From Oscillospiraceae bacterium (lineage in GTDB: Bacteria; Bacillota; Clostridia; WRCU01), in NCBI GenBank assembly GCA_009783805.1, contig WRCU01000151.1, positions 1-5,115 of the forward strand: a DNA stretch of 5,115 nt, given 5' to 3'. The translations under genes were made by a program, and so were the position numbers. Below are positions 1 to 4,751 of this stretch, piece after piece (positions within the stretch are counted from its first letter, which is position 1; each line of letters begins with the position of its first letter). The notes under the pieces were generated by a model. It was not told the DNA's origin and did no database searches. It was given only the letters and a program-made list of their open reading frames with translations.

Positions 1-1129
1 ACGTCCGCCGCCTCAGATGGCGCAGCCCCTCGGTCAGCCTAATGAAGTCATCCCTGACGTCGGCCACGCCCGCGATGCATACGACGCGGCGCTCGTCGGC
101 CATCTCGACGGCCACGCCCATCCGCCTGAGTGAACGCTCAGCCTCGGCGCCCCCGATTCCCAGCCCCGCCACGTCCAGGACGACCCTCGAGAAGTCCTGC
201 TCCCCATCGCCCTCGTAATTGCAACGGCGGACCCCCATCCCGGGCAGGGCCGAGTCCAGGCGGCCCAGCATGCCATGGAGCCTTTCGTATCCCCTGGCCC
301 CGTGCCTGACCATATACCTCACGGCACCCTCTATGGAGCAGACGATAAGGTAGGAAGGGCTGGTGGTTTGGAACGTCGACATGGCCTCGTCCAGCCTGCC
401 GTAGTCAGCCTTACCGCCGACCGCGTGCATCATGGCCCCTTGCGTGAGGCAGGGGAGCGTCTTGTGCGCGCCGTGCACGCATATGTCGGCGCCCAAGGCA
501 ATGGAGCCGGCGGGGAGCCTGTCGCTGAAGGGAAGGTGCGCGCCGTGGGACTCGTCGCAGACCACCGTGACGCCTTTATGGCCGGCGTACTCGCACAGCC
601 CGCCGATATGGCGGCATACCCCGTAGTAGTTAGGGCGCGTGACTATCACGCACCGTATCCCTGGGTCATCCTTGAGGGCCTCGATATAGCGGCCTTGACC
701 CACCCCGATGGGCACCCCGGTCGCGGGGTCCGCCTCCGCGGGCAGGTAGACGGGCACGGCGCCAGCCACCTTCAAGGCGTTCGACACGGAGACATGACTA
801 TCCTTGCCCAGAAGCACGCGCGAGCCCGGCCCCACCGTGGCGTAGACGGCCGCCATGATGCATCCGGTCGCGCCGTTGACCCCGTACCAGGCCCTGCCGC
901 TGCCATACGCGGAGGCGGCGTATTCCAGGGAGGCGCGTATGGGTCCCGTGGGGTTGCGGAGGTTGTCGGTCCCGGGCAGCTCCGTCACGTCGTACTCATA
1001 GCCGGGGAAGCCCCTCCGCCCGCCGTGACCACGCGCATACGGGCCCCCCCTCGGAGCGCCCCGTATGGGCCTGCCTTTATGGCCGGGCGTATGGAACCGA
1101 GCGGTCCCCTCCCGGACGTACCTTCCCAC
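1..1129 (-). CDS. Orn/Lys/Arg decarboxylase family protein (PLP, fold type I), C-terminus cut by window edge
   Basis: The visible 376 residues match the major domain of the Orn/Lys/Arg decarboxylase family, which decarboxylates basic amino acids to polyamines or their precursors (agmatine, cadaverine or putrescine) in the cytoplasm. Numbering from the GTG at 1129: the N-terminal FHTPGHKG signature is at 12-19, YDVTELPGTDNL at 46-57, a YGVNGATG phosphate-loop region follows, DESHGAH is at 192-198 (D192 should contact the PLP nitrogen), and HGAHKTLP has K223 as the Schiff-base lysine. The serine usual in the S-x-H-K motif is replaced by glycine. About 100 residues, including the C-terminal domain, should lie beyond the left edge. 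The start is uncertain: GTG at 1129 is the only ATG/GTG/TTG in frame after the upstream stop at 1244-1246, yet homology appears to continue upstream through IVLDA, so an ATT (1159) or ATA (1144) start is possible. A G/R/P-rich stretch at about 20-43 is longer than usual. Substrate specificity cannot be read from the sequence. Confidence 0.9.
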   Translation of the reverse strand, partial: MGRYVREGTARFHTPGHKGRPIRGAPRGGPYARGHGGRRGFPGYEYDVTELPGTDNLRNPTGPIRASLEYAASAYGSGRAWYGVNGATGCIMAAVYATVGPGSRVLLGKDSHVSVSNALKVAGAVPVYLPAEADPATGVPIGVGQGRYIEALKDDPGIRCVIVTRPNYYGVCRHIGGLCEYAGHKGVTVVCDESHGAHLPFSDRLPAGSIALGADICVHGAHKTLPCLTQGAMMHAVGGKADYGRLDEAMSTFQTTSPSYLIVCSIEGAVRYMVRHGARGYERLHGMLGRLDSALPGMGVRRCNYEGDGEQDFSRVVLDVAGLGIGGAEAERSLRRMGVAVEMADERRVVCIAGVADVRDDFIRLTEGLRHLRRRT

Positions 1130-1179
1130 CGCGTCGAGTACTATGCGACCACGCCCAATCCGCCATTCCGAACGGCCGA

Positions 1180-1230
1180 TGCGGCAAGGCCGCAGCCGCC
1201 TTCGCGCCCGATTCCCCGGCCCGGGTCGGG
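1180..1230 (-). other. Two short hairpins in the pilZ-decarboxylase gap
   Basis: Reading the minus strand after the pilZ stop, CCCGA pairs with TCGGG (1226-1230 with 1207-1211) around a 14-nt GC-rich loop. Further on, TGCGGC-CTT-GCCGCA forms a perfect 6-bp stem (1180-1194). Neither is followed by a T run, so they are poor intrinsic terminators. They could slow transcription or affect mRNA stability between the two genes, or be chance in GC-rich DNA. The 114-bp gap otherwise shows no clear promoter. Confidence 0.25.
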
Positions 1231-1243
1231 ATGGCCCGCGCGA

Positions 1244-1606
1244 TCACTCATAATTGTCGTATGAGACGTCCCTATGGAGGCTGCCCTCGTTCTTGATCAG
1301 CTCATCTATCTGCACGCGGAGGTAGTCGCTGAGGCCCACGAACTTGACGTTGTACTCGCTTTGCTGTCCCTCGGCTTCCACGGCGCGCAGCACGGTCCCC
1401 TCCAGCTCCATCCGGAACTCGGATAGCTGGCTGTAGACCGACAGGCTCATCTTGACGTTAGCGCCTACCCCGTAATCGTCTTTGGAAAGGAAGCAGAGCC
1501 CCCCGGCCGAGATGTTCGAGAGCGTGGCCTTATGCCACCTGATGCCGTCGTGGATCTCCAGGTTGCTGATGATGTGGGAGCTCCTAGCGTATTTCCTGAC
1601 CTTCAA
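1244..1606 (-). CDS. Single-domain PilZ protein, predicted cyclic-di-GMP receptor
   Basis: A 120-aa protein consisting essentially of one PilZ domain. Both c-di-GMP binding motifs are present: RxxxR as RKYAR at residues 4-8, and [D/N]xSxxG as NISAGG at 31-36, followed by the usual hydrophobic strand LCFLS. The alternating hydrophobic pattern to about residue 90 (VKMSLSVY, MELEGTVLRAV, YNVKFVGL) fits the six-stranded PilZ barrel, and the C-terminal YLRVQIDELIK fits the closing helix. Such stand-alone PilZ proteins act by binding c-di-GMP and then a partner, typically in motility, exopolysaccharide or surface control; the partner here is unknown. The open frame runs back to an ATG at 1714, but that lies inside the tRNA gene. 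I therefore chose TTG at 1606, preceded by GGGGTGAT, which resembles the end of the anti-16S complement; GTG at 1615 would add 3 residues. Hand counts of two 60-base blocks give 53-55% GC, well below the neighbours. Confidence 0.88.
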   Translation of the reverse strand: MKVRKYARSSHIISNLEIHDGIRWHKATLSNISAGGLCFLSKDDYGVGANVKMSLSVYSQLSEFRMELEGTVLRAVEAEGQQSEYNVKFVGLSDYLRVQIDELIKNEGSLHRDVSYDNYE

Positions 1607-1610
1607 CGAA

Positions 1611-1618
1611 ATCACCCC
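1611..1618 (-). promoter_or_regulatory. Ribosome binding site for pilZ
   Basis: GGGGTGAT lies 4 nt upstream of the TTG at 1606, with the GGGG core about 8 nt away. It matches the 3' part of the canonical GGAGGTGAT complement of 16S rRNA. This favours TTG 1606 over GTG 1615, whose G would fall inside this motif. Confidence 0.5.
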
Positions 1619-1631
1619 GATCGATTGACTT

Positions 1632-1659
1632 GGGCGGCGCCATGCCTGGTATGCCGCCC
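1632..1659 (-). terminator. GC-rich hairpin after tRNA-Arg (possible weak terminator or processing signal)
   Basis: A perfect 7-bp stem, GGGCGGC (1653-1659) with GCCGCCC (1632-1638) on the transcribed strand, encloses a 14-nt loop that can form a further CCA/TGG mini-stem. It starts 9 nt after the tRNA 3' end and ends 25 nt before the pilZ TTG. No T tract follows (AAGTCAATC), so termination would be inefficient; readthrough into pilZ is plausible. It could instead guide tRNA 3' trimming. Confidence 0.45.
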
Positions 1660-1668
1660 GACGCGCCA

Positions 1669-1740
1669 CGTCCCGAGCAGGAATTGAACCCGCACCGATG
1701 GAACCGGAATCCATAACCCTATCCTTTAGGCTATCGGGAC
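1669..1740 (-). tRNA. tRNA-Arg (anticodon CCG)
   Basis: A 72-nt cloverleaf folds on the minus strand. The acceptor stem GTCCCGA/TCGGGAC is perfect. The D arm is GCCT/GGGT, with two G-U pairs, around an 8-nt loop containing GG. The anticodon stem ATGGA/TCCAT closes loop TTCCGGT, giving anticodon CCG at 34-36 with U33 and G37. There is a 4-nt variable loop, and the T arm GCGGG/CCTGC carries loop TTCAATT. The discriminator is G73. A20 in the D loop and C35 agree with bacterial arginine identity. The 3' CCA is not encoded (TGG follows the discriminator), so maturation would need the CCA-adding enzyme encoded about 700 bp upstream. It reads CGG codons, which are common in a GC-rich genome. Confidence 0.96.
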
Positions 1741-1796
1741 ACTTTCCTTGACTTTACGGCTGACCGCCGGGGCGATCCGCGCGGCCTGCACCTCGC

Positions 1797-1805
1797 ATTA
1801 TAGCA
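1797..1805 (-). promoter_or_regulatory. Extended -10 promoter of the tRNA-Arg transcript
   Basis: The minus strand carries TGC-TATAAT: a consensus -10 hexamer at 1802-1797 with the extended TG one base upstream. This is conspicuous in GC-rich DNA. A TTGACG occurs at 1832-1827, but the 24-nt spacer is too long for a normal -35, and it overlaps the stop codon of the upstream gene. Predicted transcription start is about 1789-1791, leaving a leader of about 50 nt before the tRNA. Recognition would be by the housekeeping sigma factor. Confidence 0.75.
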
Positions 1806-1828
1806 AAACCCGATGGCCGCCGCACGCG

Positions 1829-2443
1829 TCAACCCACGAACAGGGCCGCGACCGTCAGCTCGGTGGCGGAGGCCGTCACGGCGCCCAGGACCAGCGACCA
1901 CGCAAGGGACAGAGCGAACGCCGGCGCGACGTGCCTCGGCAGGATCCCCCCTATGAGGTACGCCCCCTTGACGAGCGACGCGCATGATATGGCCGTGAAC
2001 GCGAGCCTGGCCGCCGCCATACCGGGCAGCGGGCCATGCCCCATCATCAGGGCGGCCGCGGAGGCGGCGTCTGGGAGCGACCTGACGCATACGGACGCGG
2101 CGCAGACCTTCGTCATCCTCACGAACGTGCCGCGATGGTCCCTGGCCAGGTCGCCGTATGCCAGCATATACGCCCCATGGGCCGGCACACCGAGGAACAT
2201 GACCGACACGCCTCCGGCCAGCATCAGGGCCACGACGGCCATGGCCAGGTTGTACGCCGCCGCCTGGGCGTTCGGGCCGACGAACAGGCCGCCGTACCGT
2301 TGGGCGATGATCGGGGCCGCCACCGCGGCCCCCGCGAAGGCCGTGCACGGCACGACGGTCCCCGGGCCCGGGCTCAGCCCCATGTAGAAGGACTTCGGCA
2401 GCAAGGCCGCATCCAGGATCCGCCTGACGGCCCTACCGACCAT
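1829..2443 (-). CDS. YIP1-like multi-pass membrane protein of unknown function
   Basis: A 204-aa hydrophobic protein, rich in Ala, Val, Leu and Gly, with about five likely membrane segments: roughly 29-48, 62-86, 110-134, 143-168 and 172-203, the last possibly slightly long. An amphipathic N-terminus with ILDAALLPKSFYMGLSPG precedes the first segment. A polar loop near 97-108 (GDLARDHRGTF) sits between segments two and three. This layout (P-x-x-F near the start, then hydrophobic segments, then a G-rich loop with an RGTF-type motif leading into another segment) resembles bacterial YIP1-family proteins, but that is pattern-level inference and I do not recognise an ortholog. No catalytic motif is evident. 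The ATG at 2443 overlaps the cca stop by 11 bp, and a GGGGAGGG stretch lies about 11-12 nt upstream, suggesting translational coupling. The gene ends just before the tRNA promoter. Confidence 0.75.
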   Translation of the reverse strand: MVGRAVRRILDAALLPKSFYMGLSPGPGTVVPCTAFAGAAVAAPIIAQRYGGLFVGPNAQAAAYNLAMAVVALMLAGGVSVMFLGVPAHGAYMLAYGDLARDHRGTFVRMTKVCAASVCVRSLPDAASAAALMMGHGPLPGMAAARLAFTAISCASLVKGAYLIGGILPRHVAPAFALSLAWSLVLGAVTASATELTVAALFVG

Positions 2444-4247
2444 GGCGCGGCCCGCCCTCCCCGCCCGTCGGGCCGGAATTTAGCCCGCGCTCCCGGCACA
2501 GCCTTTCGGCGGCGGAAAGGAGGCTGGCCTTGTCGTTCCTCAGCCCGCCGCGCATGACCCCATCGAGCAAGCGGCTCAATAGGCTCCCTATGGCCGCGCT
2601 TGGGGCAAGCCCCAAGGCCCGGGACAGGTCACCCCCGTCCACGGCCAGGTCCCCCACGGCATAAGGCTCCTTGCTCATAATCACCCGATCCGCCTCGGCC
2701 ACCGCGTCCGTATAAGCGTCGGAGGACAACCCGGCCGCGGCATGCCACCCATGCGCCGCCAGCCCCGGCGAGGACGCCTCCGCCCTATGCAGGGCCGCGT
2801 CCGCCGCGCCCATGGCTGCCAGGCGGTGGAACCGTCTTTCACCTAAAGCCCCCAAAAACCTCTTCACATCCCATGAGCCGAAGGCGAAGGGGGCGCCGTG
2901 CATGAGCACCAATGACCTGACCTCGGAGACGACCCCGCCCTCGAACCTCAGTCGCCTCAACGCGGATCCGGCCAGCTCGGAGGACTCGGCGGACCCTTCC
3001 GGCCATGGCCCGCCCAGGCCGGCCTCGGCGGCCTCCTTCGCGAGTCTGCGTATGGCGGGTGGCATGGCCTTATCCGTCCGCCCTCCGGAAGCGGGCGCAT
3101 GGATCCCGGGCCTCCCGAGCCCGCCGCCGGTGCCGGCGTACCCGTCCGGCCCAATCCGCCCGGCCACGGAGCCGCCCGTCGCCGTGGCGCCGTGGAACAG
3201 CAGCGCCAGCTTCACCGCCAAGTCGCCGCCGCCAAAGACGGAAGCCGCGTCCAGCGCGTGCCCCAGCGGGCCGTACCCCCGCGGTGCGGAAGGGAAGACG
3301 GGTGCCATGGGGGGGTGGGCGGAGGGCGCTTGGGCAACAATAGCGTTTACGGAGGGAGCATGGACGGCGGGTCCCAAGGGGCGCGGGATGCCGCGCAGGC
3401 CGGCTTCGGCGGGGCGCGGGGACATCAACGAAAACGGCCAGGGGCCGCTCACCTCGGGCTTTTGCGGCCTGGGGCCGCTCACCTCGGGCCCTTGCGGCCA
3501 GGGGCCGCTCGCCTCGGGCCCTTGCGGCCATAACTCCGGGATGACGACGTCGAGGAGGCTCATCGCAAAGAGCCATAGGCGGCCCCGATCGGAATGCTCC
3601 AAAATCCCCCTGAGCTCCTTCTGCACCCTCTCGGCAGCTATGGCGCGCAGTCCCCATCTGCACTCGATCGCCTTTTTTAGGGTCTCCCCTTCTATTTCGA
3701 AGCCTAGCCTCGACGCGAACCTGAACGCCCTCAGTATCCGCAAGTAATCTTCAGAGAACCGCTCGACCGGGTCGCCCACGCACCTGATCACCTTAGCCCC
3801 GATGTCGCCCAGGCCGCCGTAGGGGTCGACTATCCCCGAATCCGGGTTGTACGCCATGGCGTTAACGGTGAAGTCCCTGCGCCTCAGGTCCTCGCCGAGG
3901 TCCTTGGAGAACGTGACGGAGTCCGGCCTCCGGCCGTCCGTATAACGGCCGTCCAGGCGGAAGGTGGTTATCTCGGTTTGATGCCCGCCCAAGACCAGCG
4001 TGACGGTCCCGTGCTTAAGTCCGGTTTCTATCACCCTCGAGCCGAACAGCCCGCCCACCTCCCCGGGCAGGCAGTCCGTCGCGACGTCCCAGTCGGCCGG
4101 CGTCTCGCCCATCACGCCGTCCCGGACGCACCCGCCGACGGCGTACGCCTTATGGCCCGCGCGCGCGAAGACGCCCAGCACATGCCTCACGTGGTCGGGG
4201 ATGGGTATGTGGGAGCCCGGCCTGTGCGCGGGCGCTTCAGGGCGCAC
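2433..4247 (-). CDS. cca: CCA tRNA nucleotidyltransferase (class II, bacterial type) with large low-complexity inserts
   Basis: This enzyme adds or repairs the 3' CCA of tRNAs using CTP and ATP without a nucleic-acid template. In the 604-aa numbering the head domain is complete: GGCVRD at 38-43, the metal-binding DWD at 52-54, RRDFTVNA at 123-130, the nucleotide-templating EDxxR as EDYLR at 166-170, and ERVQKEL at 205-211 in the neck. The C-terminal tRNA-binding tail is recognisable at about 532-575 (DLAVDGGDL ... LLDGV ... RNDKASLL). Between neck and tail the protein is unusual. Residues 240-325 and 353-415 are Gly/Pro/Ala-rich inserts, the first starting with a 10-aa tandem repeat. The segment between them (GHALDAA ... 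LALLFHG) is an eroded HD domain. Short class II enzymes are roughly 400-450 aa. GTG 4247 was chosen because GAGGGG lies 6 nt upstream; the longer ATG start at 4292 would overlap the preceding gene by 35 bp. CCA addition versus a related poly(A) or partial activity cannot be separated by eye. Confidence 0.95.
   Translation of the reverse strand: MRPEAPAHRPGSHIPIPDHVRHVLGVFARAGHKAYAVGGCVRDGVMGETPADWDVATDCLPGEVGGLFGSRVIETGLKHGTVTLVLGGHQTEITTFRLDGRYTDGRRPDSVTFSKDLGEDLRRRDFTVNAMAYNPDSGIVDPYGGLGDIGAKVIRCVGDPVERFSEDYLRILRAFRFASRLGFEIEGETLKKAIECRWGLRAIAAERVQKELRGILEHSDRGRLWLFAMSLLDVVIPELWPQGPEASGPWPQGPEVSGPRPQKPEVSGPWPFSLMSPRPAEAGLRGIPRPLGPAVHAPSVNAIVAQAPSAHPPMAPVFPSAPRGYGPLGHALDAASVFGGGDLAVKLALLFHGATATGGSVAGRIGPDGYAGTGGGLGRPGIHAPASGGRTDKAMPPAIRRLAKEAAEAGLGGPWPEGSAESSELAGSALRRLRFEGGVVSEVRSLVLMHGAPFAFGSWDVKRFLGALGERRFHRLAAMGAADAALHRAEASSPGLAAHGWHAAAGLSSDAYTDAVAEADRVIMSKEPYAVGDLAVDGGDLSRALGLAPSAAIGSLLSRLLDGVMRGGLRNDKASLLSAAERLCRERGLNSGPTGGEGGPRHGR
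3436..3530 (-). repeat. In-frame 30-bp tandem repeat inside cca
   Basis: Three 30-bp units (3436-3465, 3466-3495, 3496-3525) plus 5 bp of a fourth. They differ at only a few positions (for example acctcgggc versus gcctcgggc, and gcttttgc versus gcccttgc). The period is a multiple of three, so it encodes a 10-aa repeat: PQGPEASGPW, PQGPEVSGPR, PQKPEVSGPW (residues 240-269). The high copy similarity suggests recent slippage or unequal recombination. Confidence 0.97.
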
Positions 4248-4253
4248 GGAAAT

Positions 4254-4259
4254 CCCCTC
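4254..4259 (-). promoter_or_regulatory. Ribosome binding site deciding the cca start
   Basis: GAGGGG overlaps the TGA stop of the upstream DUF1934 gene (TGAGGGG) and lies 6 nt before the GTG at 4247. The stop/Shine-Dalgarno overlap supports this GTG as the start and suggests coupled translation of the two genes. Confidence 0.75.
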
Positions 4260-4701
4260 AGCCGGAAGGGGGGACGCCCGGGCCCCCCTCATATATGCGC
4301 ATATGGAAGTCGCTGACGCCGAACCTGGTGTTCTCTATGTCCACGGCATACCCCACGGTGATTTCCCCGCCGCGGTCATCTATGTCCACGTCCATCTTCC
4401 TCGTGAAGATGCCGACGGCGTATGACCCGTCGGGCGTGTCGTAGTAGGACAGGTGCTTCTTGCCCTCCTCGAACAGGAACTGCGAGTTGACGCACCCATG
4501 GCGCACGAGGGCGATGACCCCCCCGTCCACCTTCAGCGTGGTGGTCGTGCCGAGCATCCCCGTCACGGAGCTTTCGTCATACGTTATGTAGTACGCCCCG
4601 GACTGCCTGGAGAACCTGCCCTTGGTGATGAGCTCCGTCTCCTCCCCGTTCGGCCCGCCGGTTTGGGCCCCGGTGACGGAGATCAGCACGTCCTTGTCCA
4701 T
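4258..4701 (-). CDS. DUF1934 domain protein (YwiB-like beta-barrel)
   Basis: A 147-aa soluble protein matching the DUF1934/YwiB family, calycin-like beta-barrel proteins of unknown function found mainly in Bacillota. Family features visible are the opening MDKDVLISVTGAQ with a charged strand, then ITYDESSVTG, the GTTTTLKV strand, ALVRHG, LFEEGKKHLSYYDTPDG, and the closing VGYAVDIENTRFGVSDFHMRIYE. Length is normal and there is no signal peptide or membrane segment. ATG at 4701 was chosen because GGAG lies 6 nt upstream and the N-terminus then fits family members; in-frame ATGs at 4713 and 4716 have weaker ribosome sites. The gene follows murI after 50 bp and precedes cca by 10 bp, so co-expression with both is likely. 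No biochemical role can be assigned from sequence. Confidence 0.92.
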   Translation of the reverse strand: MDKDVLISVTGAQTGGPNGEETELITKGRFSRQSGAYYITYDESSVTGMLGTTTTLKVDGGVIALVRHGCVNSQFLFEEGKKHLSYYDTPDGSYAVGIFTRKMDVDIDDRGGEITVGYAVDIENTRFGVSDFHMRIYEGGPGVPPSG

Positions 4702-4707
4702 GTCGGA

Positions 4708-4711
4708 CTCC
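4708..4711 (-). promoter_or_regulatory. Ribosome binding site for the DUF1934 gene
   Basis: GGAG lies 6 nt before the ATG at 4701. It selects this start among three clustered in-frame ATGs (4716, 4713, 4701). Confidence 0.5.
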
Positions 4712-4751
4712 ATCATATGGTCCACGCCGTATCCCCACCTTTCCCATCGGG

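Noticed and set aside
34..276. Minus-strand 80-codon open frame
   Set aside because: Out of frame with the decarboxylase, which continues through this stretch to the window edge. It has Trp/Arg/Ser-rich composition without family features.
275..1264. Long plus-strand open frame (329 codons)
   Set aside because: It is antisense to the decarboxylase, whose minus-strand frame carries clear PLP motifs. The plus translation is rich in R/G/P/H with no recognisable domain, as expected from the mirror frame of GC-rich coding DNA.
1607..1714. N-terminal extension of pilZ to ATG 1714
   Set aside because: It would begin inside the tRNA-Arg gene and read through its 3' hairpin. The PilZ RxxxR motif begins right after the TTG at 1606.
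1762..1777. Regulatory hairpin in the tRNA leader
   Set aside because: GATCGC-CCCG-GCGGTC can form a 6-bp stem with one G-U pair, but stems of this size are expected by chance in such GC-rich sequence, and nothing else indicates a riboswitch or T-box.
1827..1832. TTGACG as the -35 box of the tRNA promoter
   Set aside because: The spacer to TATAAT is 24 nt, well beyond the usual 16-18, and the match coincides with the stop codon of the membrane protein. The extended -10 explains promoter function better.
1731..2348. Minus-strand alternative frame (205 codons) over the membrane protein
   Set aside because: It is Arg/Gly/Pro-rich, overlaps the tRNA gene at its end and has no domain. The competing frame has coherent membrane segments and a coupled start.
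3436..3530. CRISPR-like array
   Set aside because: The 30-bp units are directly adjacent with no spacers and are in frame within cca, so this is a coding tandem repeat.
2812..3747. Plus-strand open frame (311 codons) opposite the cca inserts
   Set aside because: Created by the GC-rich repeat and insert region. The sense strand has intact catalytic motifs in frame on one side and a conserved tail on the other, while the antisense product is low complexity.
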